From Isotricha intestinalis (lineage: Eukaryota; Ciliophora; Litostomatea; Vestibuliferida; Isotrichidae), in assembly GCA_023807065.1 (NCBI GenBank), contig JAJJLU010000449.1, positions 1 to 42,447 on the forward strand: a stretch of 42,447 nt of DNA, in the 5' to 3' direction. The position numbers and the translations under genes were made by a program. Below are positions 29,702 through 39,300 of the stretch, piece by piece (within the stretch, counting starts at the first letter, position 1; each line of letters opens with the position of its first letter). Under the pieces are notes generated by a model, which was not told the origin of the DNA, did no database searches, and worked only from the letters and a program-made list of their open reading frames with translations.

Positions 29702-30721
29702 ATGGGAGTAAATTGCATATGTACTCGTTATTGTCAAGACGAAATTAAATTAGAAACCTTCCGAATTAAAGAATTAGAAAAGAAGATAAAAACTACAAAA
29801 AACATAAAATTAATAATAAAAATCCAATCAATATATCGTGGAAATCAAAAGAGAGAAAAATTAGAGAAAAAATTTAAATTAAAGGTGAAAAAGCCATTAA
29901 TAACAAGGACTCCAAAAAGTAGATTTTCAAAGAAAGCAATATTTTCTAAAAAGAATATAAAAAACTTATTTGAAAAATATCCATTAATTCAAATATATAA
30001 AACAGAGAGACCAGAATTAATAAATCAAATAATAGAAATAAAGAATGATTTAAATAAAATAGAAAATTATTACGGAGAATGGAAAAATAATAATCGTCAT
30101 GGAAGAGGGATAAATCAATATGAAAATGGTTCTTATTATGAAGGATACTTTTTAAATGATAAAATGAATATAAGGGGAAAAATATATCATTTAGATGGAG
30201 ATATATATGAAGGAGAATGGGAAAATAATAAAGCAAATGGTAAAGGAATATATTTACATATTGGAGGAGAATATTATAATGGTGAATGGAAAAATGATAA
30301 ACAAAATGGAAAAGGAAAAGAAACTTGGATTGATGGTTCTTTCTATGAAGGTGATTATGTTAATGGAAAAAGACATGGAGAAGGATTTTTTAAATGGAGT
30401 GATGGTAGTTTTTATCAAGGTAATTTTTATGAAAATATGTTCCATGGTTATGGGAAATATACTTGGAATGATAAAAGAGAATATTTTGGAAATTGGAATT
30501 TTAATAAAATGAATGGAAATGGAACTTTTATTTGGCCTGATGGAAGAAAATATGAAGGAGAATATAAAAATGATAAAAAAGATGGATATGGTATTTTTTA
30601 TTGGCCTGATGGAAGAATTTTTAAAGGATTATGGGTTAATGGGAAACAACATGGTAATGGAGAATATTTTGATGGGAAAGTTTGGAGAAAAGGTGTTTGG
30701 AATTATGGAAAGAAAATTTGA
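29702..30721 (+). CDS. MORN-repeat protein with IQ motif and predicted N-terminal acylation
   Basis: The ATG at 29702 is preferred: the frame extends only to a TTG further upstream, and this start gives MGVNCICTRYC, a strong myristoylation/palmitoylation context. Residues about 38-52 carry an IQ motif (IKIQSIYRGNQKREK), a calmodulin-type binding site. From 123 on there are nine MORN repeats with exact 23-residue spacing (Y[EFQN]G or FKG at 146, 169, 192, 215, 238, 261, 284 and 307; first YYGEW at 123), ending with a partial repeat near 328. MORN sheets sit at membranes or on axonemes as scaffolds. With the acylated start this protein probably tethers something to the cell or ciliary membrane under calcium/calmodulin control (inference). 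The stop is TGA. Confidence 0.93.
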   Translation: MGVNCICTRYCQDEIKLETFRIKELEKKIKTTKNIKLIIKIQSIYRGNQKREKLEKKFKLKVKKPLITRTPKSRFSKKAIFSKKNIKNLFEKYPLIQIYKTERPELINQIIEIKNDLNKIENYYGEWKNNNRHGRGINQYENGSYYEGYFLNDKMNIRGKIYHLDGDIYEGEWENNKANGKGIYLHIGGEYYNGEWKNDKQNGKGKETWIDGSFYEGDYVNGKRHGEGFFKWSDGSFYQGNFYENMFHGYGKYTWNDKREYFGNWNFNKMNGNGTFIWPDGRKYEGEYKNDKKDGYGIFYWPDGRIFKGLWVNGKQHGNGEYFDGKVWRKGVWNYGKKI

Positions 30722-31687
30722 AATTTTTTTACCAGGGTTTTAAAAATGGGAGATCGGTTTTTTAAGGGATTTAGTTTTTGAAAATTTTTTTTTTTGGCTT
30801 TTTTTTGTGTAGGAGTGGAATTTTGTTTTTTACATTGTTTTTTTATTGATTTTTAGTATTGTTTTTTTACTTGATTACTTGAGAAGGGTTTTTTTTGGTT
30901 TATTTATTTGATATAGTATTATATTTTTTCCCTTTTTTTAATATTATTTTGTTATATATATTATATTAGTTTTTTATATTTTTTTAAAATCAATTTTTTC
31001 AAATTCAAAGGTTTTTTATTTAATAATAAAAATATTCAATTTCCAATTCTATAAAATAATATAAAGCAAATTAATTTTTAAATAAATAATATTAAAAATG
31101 ATATAAAAACAAAGTAAATCTATTCTTTAAGAGATATTCCTTTTTTCTATAAAAGAAAATCAAATATTATAAAATTTTATTTTCAAATGGAAATTTTTTT
31201 AGGAATTCAGTTATATCGTATTATTATAGTATTTCTGTTAAAATAAGGATAAATAAAAATTATAAATAGGTTCATTTTTCATTACATCTAATTCTAGATA
31301 AATGAATCATTAAAGTTAATGTAGGGTATAGATTGATTAGATGATTCTTTGAATTTTTCAATTATTAATTTAAATAATTTTTATCCAAAATTTTTTATTC
31401 ATTTCTATTTCTTTTTATTATTCTATTTACTCAAATATCCAAGGATTATTTAATTATATAATTTATTTTTATATATAAATTTTTTACAAAATATTATATA
31501 ATAATGATGTTTTAATAATATTATTTATTTATTTGTCAGACGAAAGTTTTTGAAAATTTTTTTATGTGATTGGAATTTTTTATTCCTATTTTCTTTTAAA
31601 AATTATTATAAGTATAGAATTACAAAATAAATATATGATTTCAATATATATTTAGTTTCAATAAGATTTTTTTTTAATATATAATAT
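30722..31687. other. Intergenic region between convergent genes, T/G-rich at its start
   Basis: About 966 bases. The first 230 bases are strikingly T- and G-rich on the + strand with very little C, unlike the balanced A/T of other spacers; the rest is ordinary AT-rich DNA. No supported gene. Confidence 0.45.
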
Positions 31688-32617
31688 TTATATTTTTAAT
31701 TCAAATTCAATAACTTTTAATGCTTCAGTAGAAATAATTAATAATATATTAGATGATAAATAAATTATGTTTTTAATTTCAGAATCAATTAAATCTTTAT
31801 GTATTTGAAAACATTCATTATTTACTTTATTTATTTTATAAAATAAAATTAAACTAGGAATTAATTTATGTTGTGGTTCATTTCTAATTATAAAAATATC
31901 TTCAGATAATTTTATAACATTTGTAATATTTAAATCTGATACATTTATTTTTTTAATGATTAAATGATTAAATATATTAATTAGAATAAATCCTTTATTA
32001 TATCCTATACATACTATCTCATTTGTTAATTGACAAATATTTTGAGAATTTTTATATAAATAATTTATTTCAATTGGATGTGATAATAAAACTAATAAAT
32101 TCATGTTTAAAAAATTAATTTTTGAGTTTTCATATATTAATATTAATTCATTTGTTATTTTAATTTCATAAATATTCATAATTTCAAAAGGAAAAACGAT
32201 TGAATTTATATTTTGAGAATTTGATATATCAAAAAATTTTAATTTATTAGTTGAATAAGATAATATATTTTTATTTTGTATTTCTATTGAATAAAATGTT
32301 TCAATAGGTAAAAGATTTTCAACAATAAAAGTTTTATGAATTATAAATTCTTTTTTATCATAATCAATTAAAATTATTGAAAATTGATTTCTGGAATGAG
32401 AACATAAAATTTTTAAATCATCAGTTAAAAATATATTATGAATTGAAATAAATAATTCTTTTCCAAACTTTCTATTCAAACTTTTAAAATCACAATAATA
32501 TAAAAATCCCCCATTAAAATATATAAAATCATTATTGTTTAATATACAAATTTGATTTATATTTTTTAATCTTTCATTTTTTTTTTTACATTTAATCAAA
32601 TTTCTTTTGCTTTTCAT
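31688..32617 (-). CDS. Divergent beta-propeller-like protein, 309 aa
   Basis: No named motif, but the whole length is a series of short Ile/Leu/Phe/Tyr-rich strands separated by Asn/Asp/Ser turns at about 40-residue intervals, as in eroded WD40 or similar propellers: FIYFNGGFLYYCDFKSL, QFSIILIDYDKKEF, ILSYSTNKLKFFDISN, IVCIGYNKGFILINIF, ILLIISTEALKVIEFEL. Phrases like KLKFFDIS and GFILINIF match the last strand of WD40 blades where W-D is often replaced. There is a short basic N-terminus (KSKRNLIKCKKKNERLK) and no signal peptide or membrane span. Likely a protein-interaction scaffold; the fold is inferred from pattern only. Confidence 0.6.
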   Translation of the reverse strand: MKSKRNLIKCKKKNERLKNINQICILNNNDFIYFNGGFLYYCDFKSLNRKFGKELFISIHNIFLTDDLKILCSHSRNQFSIILIDYDKKEFIIHKTFIVENLLPIETFYSIEIQNKNILSYSTNKLKFFDISNSQNINSIVFPFEIMNIYEIKITNELILIYENSKINFLNMNLLVLLSHPIEINYLYKNSQNICQLTNEIVCIGYNKGFILINIFNHLIIKKINVSDLNITNVIKLSEDIFIIRNEPQHKLIPSLILFYKINKVNNECFQIHKDLIDSEIKNIIYLSSNILLIISTEALKVIEFELKI

Positions 32618-33440
32618 TTTTAACTTATAATTATAAAAAAAATATAAATTAATTTTAAAATTTAATGTTTTTACAAATAAAATTAAATTGAAAATTTCTA
32701 AATATTTTCATTCTCTTTATATGTACAAATATTATTTTCAAAATATAATGTTATAGTATTTATGGTGTTTTCTATTTTTTTAGTGAGATTTTTTAGACCC
32801 TTATGAATAAGATGAAACATATTTTCAATATATAATATTAATATTTTTGATTTTTTTCTAATGAAAAGAATGAAAATAAATCTGCCTATTGCTTTACAAA
32901 AATTTACAAAAAGATTTTTTTGAGGAATATTTGATTTATTATTTTGATTTTAATGTTGAAAATTAATTAATAATTTTACCCTTCTTTATGAAACCACAAA
33001 GGAATATAGTTATATAGATGATATAAATTTTTTATTTATAAATAACAATACTTTATTATGTATTGTAATTCTTCCATTTTAAAAAAGAAGAAAACAAAAA
33101 ATACATTAGGAAAAAAACTTAAATGAAATATATTATTACAATGTCATTTTTATTGGAGAATAATTAATTAATTAAAATAAAAAATTCTATGAATATAAAT
33201 CTTTTATTTAAATTTAGCATTAATGAAAATGTTATATCAAATATAATTCAAGTACTTTAAAAATAATATAAATTTATTTCACATAAAATTCACAATTAAA
33301 TAACTTATAAATATCAATGACTCCGATTATTACAATTCTTTAAAAAACCAATAAATTTAAAAACATAAATAAACATATATAATTAATACAATAAAATTAA
33401 ATAATAATTAAAAAAAAAATATTCTCACTTTGATAAAAAA
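32618..33440. other. Intergenic region with one recurring GC-richer string
   Basis: About 823 bases between two minus-strand genes, AT-rich with no credible frame. At 33317-33326 it holds ATGACTCCGA, identical to the string at 7399-7408. No tRNA is seen. Confidence 0.4.
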
Positions 33441-34343
33441 TCACTTTTTACTACTTCCTTTATTTTTTTTACTTCCTTTATTTTTTTGACTTTTTTTTTC
33501 ACTATTTTTCTCACTTTTTTTCTCACTTTTTTTTCCTTTCCCTTTATTTTTCTTTTCATTATCTTTTTCTGTCTCTTTTTTTTCCTTTTGTTCTTTATCA
33601 AGATAAAATTCAGGAATATTAGGAAAAAAAAGATCTAACCAGACAATAAATTCTGCCATATAAGGAGGAATGATTTTTCCATCCCAATAACCTTCTTCAA
33701 TTTTAACTTGAGGACATTCAATCCAAATATCTTCAGGGTCAGTTTTTTTTGGGGGAGACCAATACCATGCATCTTCAGTTCTATAAAAATAAAAAAAAGA
33801 AAAAACATCATTTGTTTCTACATAATATACCATATCTTTATATTGAGTCATATTAACAAATATATTTTCACATGATAATGGAGTATATTTTTGATTTTTT
33901 ATACTTAAGTAAAATGATGTTTCATTTTTTGTTATTTTATCTGGTTTGAAATCTTTAGGAATTTTATTCTTAAATTTATTATCAAATTTCTTCATTATTG
34001 ATAAATATTCATTTATTATATATTGATTTCTCTCTAAACATTGCTTTAAATATTTTTTATTTCTTTCTCTTGAAAAAATACTGTTTTTTTCAAATTCTGT
34101 TAACATGTAATTTACTTTTCTTAATGATGTGTATAATTCATTTAAATTTTCCTCAAAAAATTTTCTTTTTGAAGTATTAGGATAAAAGTGATTTGCTATT
34201 ATTTCTATTGTTTTTCTATATCTTGAATATGTTTTACAATATTCTTCAGTTTCTAAAGATTCTTCTAAAATATCTCTTGTCCATTTTTCTAAGTGTTCTG
34301 TATATTTTGCTAATCTTCCTAATGTTGTTTCTATATATTCCAT
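33441..34343 (-). CDS. Hypothetical protein with Lys-rich tail, 300 aa
   Basis: Unrecognised. Residues 1-140 are helical and charged (LGRLAKYTEHLEKWTRDILE near the start). Residues about 140-245 form a compact aromatic region with several tryptophans and acidic residues (TEDAWYWSPPKKTDPEDIW, EEGYWDGKIIPPYMAEFIVW, WLDLFFPNIPEFYL), which looks like a conserved globular domain. Residues from about 250 to 300 are an almost pure Lys/Glu/Ser/Gly tail (KSEKKSEKNSEKKSQKNKG) of slipped short repeats, probably disordered and able to bind acidic surfaces such as tubulin tails or nucleic acid. No signal peptide. It is divergent from the BPI-like gene. Confidence 0.8.
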   Translation of the reverse strand: MEYIETTLGRLAKYTEHLEKWTRDILEESLETEEYCKTYSRYRKTIEIIANHFYPNTSKRKFFEENLNELYTSLRKVNYMLTEFEKNSIFSRERNKKYLKQCLERNQYIINEYLSIMKKFDNKFKNKIPKDFKPDKITKNETSFYLSIKNQKYTPLSCENIFVNMTQYKDMVYYVETNDVFSFFYFYRTEDAWYWSPPKKTDPEDIWIECPQVKIEEGYWDGKIIPPYMAEFIVWLDLFFPNIPEFYLDKEQKEKKETEKDNEKKNKGKGKKSEKKSEKNSEKKSQKNKGSKKNKGSSKK

Positions 34344-34683
34344 TTTTTTTATTTTTTTTTTAAATCTATTATTTAATATTTTGAATGTGAAATGGAAATA
34401 ATTTTAAATTGTTTATATATAATTTTTATTTTATGTCATTATTTTTTTTTATTTTTTATTTAATAAACTTACGTAATACCCAATTAATTTTGATTTTATT
34501 TTCCTTTTTCTTTTGATTAATTTGAGTAAGAAACTCCAATGAAAAAATATCATTTAAAAATAATAAATTATCTAGGCAAAAAATCTTTAAAAAAAAAAAC
34601 AATAAAACAAAAAATCTTCACAATAAAAAAAACCCCAAAAAAATTATATATCCATAAATTATAAAAATAAAAATATAAAAAGA
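34344..34683. promoter_or_regulatory. Divergent promoter region, hypothetical gene / BPI-like gene
   Basis: The 340 bases between two divergent starts hold both promoters. An A-rich leader precedes the BPI-like start. No specific site is recognised. A minus-strand open frame at 34568-34816 overlaps the BPI start and is only a shadow. Confidence 0.4.
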
Positions 34684-36210
34684 ATGAATTCCAAAATATT
34701 AATCCTTCTTTCTTTAATAGCATTAACAATATCATATAACAGTGGAGTAAAAGTTGCAATAGATATGAATATAGTAAAAGCTTTAAAACAATTAAATTTA
34801 AATGAATTATTAGCAAATCAAATATTAGTAGACCATATAGAAGAAAGCGGTCAATTTTTATTTAAATATGATTTAACAGTTGATAATTTAACAATAACAA
34901 ATATATCAAATCCAACAACAGTTGATGTTATCCATAATTCTTCAAGTGAAGGTTATCCTTTAGTTAAATTAGATATTAAAAATATTTCAGTAGATTTAAC
35001 TATGGCTTTTTATGTTAAATTTGGTGTTTTCACAGAACAAAGTGATTGTGTTAAAGTACATACTGTTGTAACATCATTTGAAGGAGAATTTTACTTTAGA
35101 CCAAATGGTTCTATTGTTATTCAAAATGCAAATTTAGAACTTTCAGATTTGAAAATTGATATGGATAGTAAATGGTTGAATTTCTTAATTGGAATATTTA
35201 AAAATTTAATAACAAATCAAGCTCAAAAAGCAATTAAAGAAGGAACAGAAAAAGGACAAGAATATGTAAATAATTGGATAGTAAATCAAACATTAGTAGA
35301 TATAGGATTTGGAATTGGATTAAATGTATCAAATACTGAAATACCAGTTTTAACAAAATATACAAAATCAAATAGAATAATGAGTACATTATTTGGTTTA
35401 TTCTTTGGTCAAAAAAGAGCAAATATAAAAAGAAATGCAGAAACAACAATTTTAACTACTGGAATTCATGGAAGTATTTATCCTAATTTACATCCTGAAT
35501 TAAAACCTAAAATTGATGATGCTGTTGATATGAAATATGATACAAGTTTATATAAAAATGAAATTCAAGCTTTAGTCTCTGATTACTCTATTAATACTGT
35601 TTTATTTATGGGACAACAAACTGGAATTTTACATGTTGAAATGCAAAATGGATTAAATAATACTATTCCTTGGGATTATTCAGTAAATGGTTTAAAAGAT
35701 GTTTTACCTGAATATCCTCAAAAATATCCTAGTAATAATTATCAAGTTCAAATGAAAGCTTATGTTTCTGTTAATGATCATAATCAACCAAAACTTGCAA
35801 CTGATGTTAATGGAAAAGCTAAATTTTATGTTAATTTCGGTTTAGATTTTTATACTTTTAATTCTGAAGATCCTATGGATGATCCTGTTAAAGATCTTCA
35901 AATTAATTTTTCTGCTAATGTTGATGTTGATGTTAAAACCTCTGATAATACTTTAAGAATTACTTTAGGAAGTCTTCAATTTAGTGATTCTAAAACTATT
36001 GTTGATAATTTAAATGTAGATATGGATAGATTTAAAAATACTCTTGTTAAAGCTGTTGATGATTATGTTTATCCTGAATTATATAAATATATTAAAGAAG
36101 TTAAAGTTGTTGAATTATTAAAAGAAGCTACTAATATTGATTTTAAAGATTTTACTGTTGTTACTCAAAAAGGTTATTATATTGGTTCTATTGGACTTAA
36201 AACTTTATAA
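34684..36210 (+). CDS. Secreted BPI/LBP/CETP-family lipid-binding protein
   Basis: 508 residues with a clear cleavable signal peptide (about residues 1-17, hydrophobic ILILLSLIALTIS). The mature part has the BPI-fold layout of two elongated barrels: an N-terminal half with alternating strands and an amphipathic helix (WLNFLIGIFKNLITNQAQKA), a linker around 250, and a C-terminal half ending in GYYIGSIGLKTL. Family members bind lipids such as lipopolysaccharide, phospholipid or sterol esters. Protist versions are secreted or lysosomal/phagosomal, and in a bacteria-eating cell a role in handling bacterial lipids is plausible but unproven. Only one cysteine (Cys122) is present, so the barrel disulphide typical of animal BPI is absent. 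Several N-x-S/T sites occur. Its codon usage is less extreme than that of its neighbours, suggesting good expression. Confidence 0.9.
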   Translation: MNSKILILLSLIALTISYNSGVKVAIDMNIVKALKQLNLNELLANQILVDHIEESGQFLFKYDLTVDNLTITNISNPTTVDVIHNSSSEGYPLVKLDIKNISVDLTMAFYVKFGVFTEQSDCVKVHTVVTSFEGEFYFRPNGSIVIQNANLELSDLKIDMDSKWLNFLIGIFKNLITNQAQKAIKEGTEKGQEYVNNWIVNQTLVDIGFGIGLNVSNTEIPVLTKYTKSNRIMSTLFGLFFGQKRANIKRNAETTILTTGIHGSIYPNLHPELKPKIDDAVDMKYDTSLYKNEIQALVSDYSINTVLFMGQQTGILHVEMQNGLNNTIPWDYSVNGLKDVLPEYPQKYPSNNYQVQMKAYVSVNDHNQPKLATDVNGKAKFYVNFGLDFYTFNSEDPMDDPVKDLQINFSANVDVDVKTSDNTLRITLGSLQFSDSKTIVDNLNVDMDRFKNTLVKAVDDYVYPELYKYIKEVKVVELLKEATNIDFKDFTVVTQKGYYIGSIGLKTL

Positions 36211-36385
36211 AAGTTTTTACTCTTTTTTTGATAAGTTTTTAATAAAAGATTATTTATTTTTTTAATTTTCACAACTAAAACTAACAATGAATCTAAATAA
36301 TTTTTTCAAATGTTTTTAATAATAAAATATTATAATTTTATATTATTTTTAGAAATAATTAAATTTTTACATTTATAATTTATAT

Positions 36386-39300
36386 TTATTTATTTTCATT
36401 ATCCTTATTTTCATTTTCATTATTTTCTTCTTGTTCTTTATATTCTTCTTCATTATTTTTAATTTCTTTATTTTCTTCTTCTTTGTGTTCTTTTGCGTTA
36501 TATCCTTTAATATCTTTAAGAGCTTCACTATTTTTAATTTCTTTTTGTAATTTAAGTAAATTTTTAAAGTCCATTGATCTTCTTTCATTAATGAAATTTT
36601 CAACTTCAAGTTTATTAAAAGGTATTTTAAATCCTAAAAATTGAATAAAATTATCAATAGTTTCTCCAGTTGTATTTTCAATATCAGAAGGTAATATTTT
36701 TCTATTTTTTTCATTAAATTTAGAAAAAATAGAAAGATAACAAATTGAAAGAATAAAATCATTATAATCAAAATAAGATTGATTAGCTCTTTCTTTTAAT
36801 TTTTCACTTGAAATTTTTTTAAAAATCCATTTCATTTGTTCTACTGTTATTAATAAACCTAAAATAGTAAAATTAATTAAAAAATCTTTAAATTCATTTT
36901 CTTTAATTGAAATATTACTAAAGAAACTTATTTTATTATATCCACTTTTAGAATATATTTCATATACACATTTTAAATGTTGTTTATATTTATCTAAAAC
37001 ATTTTTTATATCTTCTCTTTCAATTAAATCTTTCATTGTTGAATTTAATTTTTTTTCAAATTCATAATAATCTTTTATTTCTTTTATTTCATCTGGATTT
37101 TGTTTTCTTTTTTCAAAATTATTTTCTTTTTCTTGTTTTTTTTTTAATAATAATCTTCTTTGTTTTACTAATTCAAATTGCTCTTTTAATTTTAATTTTA
37201 CATTATCTAATATTTCTTTGTATACTTTTAATTGTTTTTTCTGTTCTTCTTCCTTTTGCTTTTCTTTTATTTCTTTTTCTTCTTTTTTTTTCATATTTTC
37301 TTCTTCTTTTTTTTTCCTTCTTTCTTCAACTTTTTCAAATTTTTTTTTAATTTCTTCAATTTCTTTATCTTTTTCTTTTTTCAATTTTTTTCTTTCTAAT
37401 AATTCTTGTTTTTTTCTTTCTATTTTAATTCTTTTATTTTCTTCTATTAAAGTTTTAAGTTCTTCATTTCTTTTTTTTCTTTCTTCATCTTTATATTTTT
37501 CAATATTAATTAAATTTCTTTTGTTTTCAATTTCATTTTTTTCAATAGGATGTAAAATTTTATTTCCATCTTTATCTTTTCCTTTAAACATTAAATTTAA
37601 TTTTTCTTCTAAAATATCAGCAACTTCAATTCCTTCTTTTTTTAAATCTGTATTTAAATTTATATATGATAAAGTTAAATCAATACTCCATTTATGAATT
37701 TTTAAAGGATCAATTTCAATAATATCTTTATTATTTATTTGTACATAAGATTCAATTGATGATGAATTAAAAAGATTTAATATAATATTATTTATTATTT
37801 GATATGATATATATCTACTTTCTCCTATTGAATTTATTATTGATTCCGGTAATTGATTATTATATTCTACTTTTTCTTTTTTTGTTATTTTAAATCCTGG
37901 AGGTAAATTAAATTTTTCTTTTTCTTTTCTTTTCTCATTTATTAAGTTTAAAACTGGTTTAAATTTATCATATAAATTTAGTGATATATCAGATTGAGTT
38001 GCTAAAGACAATCTTTCTAAAAACAATCCATAACATTGACTTATTGATAAAGTTTCTCTTGTTTTATGAAATACTAAATATGATAATTTAACAGTGATTC
38101 TTTTAAAAAAATCTAAATCTAATTCTCCAATTTGTAATAATTTAATTTTCTTTTTAGTGTTTAAATCAATATTTAAATAATCTAAATGTGATAATTGTTG
38201 ATATTCAACACCTACTTCATTTAAATATTCATTAAATAAATATTTAATAGATAAATTTAATTCATCTAAATTTATTATATATTTATTAAATCCTCTATCA
38301 CGAAATAGTCTTAATAAACTTGTTTTTGAGATAGTTTGAGTTTTGTCATTTGAATAAGTCCTAAAATAAAAATTAATATTTTTTCTAAATTGCTTATTAT
38401 AACCTTCAATAGCTTTTATTTCTCTTTCTTCTTCTTCTTCTAAATCAATAAAATTATTAGAATTATCATTATTATAATAAAAGCTTTTACCTCTAAAAGT
38501 TTTATTATTATATTTATTATCCTTTATAATTGTTCCTTCGGGATAAATTAATTGTCTTGCTTTTATTTTTTCTAATATATTTATTTCTTTTTCTAAATTT
38601 TGAATTTGAATTTTTTTATCTGGAGAAACTACTTTTCCATGTTTTAAAAAAATATCATCTGCTTTTTGATTTTCATCAATTTCTGTTAATTTATTTAATA
38701 ATAGTTTTTTTTTTCTTATATTTTCTGTAGCTTGATTTATTGCTGAATTCATATTTGTTATTCTTTTATTAAAAATATTTCCTGTACTATTATTATTATT
38801 AATATGTAATAATAATTTTCCTTTTTTCTTATAGTTTATATTATTTAATACTTTTTCTTTTCTTTTTTTTTCTTCTTCTTTCTTTTTTCTTTTTTCTACC
38901 ATTTCATTTAATAATTTTTGAGTTTTTACAATAAAATTTTTATTATCTTCTTTCTCTTTTTTTTCAGCTTCTTTTTTCTCAAAAATTTCAATTGGATCAT
39001 AAATAGGTCTATTAATTTCTTCTAAATTTAATAATATTTCATCATGATCATCATAATTCCATAATAAAGATAATAGACCACTTGAATTTTTATTTTTTTC
39101 TTTTCTATATTTATAAATTACTTCAACTAGAAATTGATGAATATTTTGATTTACATTTTGGAAATTTTCATTCATTATATCAAAGGGAGTTTCTAATATT
39201 GATGTATCTTCTATTTTATTTAAATTAGATATAAATATATTTAAAGATGATTTTATATATTCTGAAAATAATTTTGTTAATTCGATTAATTCATTTCCAT

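Noticed and set aside
30195..30743. Two Met-rich plus-strand frames (30195-30512 and 30513-30743) overlapping the MORN gene
   Set aside because: They are other-frame readings of the 69-base MORN repeat period; they lack any domain, while the MORN frame is perfect.
37036..37697. Phe/Leu/Ser-rich plus-strand frames that look like membrane proteins
   Set aside because: They are antisense to the Lys/Glu coiled coil of the 1577-residue gene, where GAA/AAA codons read as TTC/TTT.
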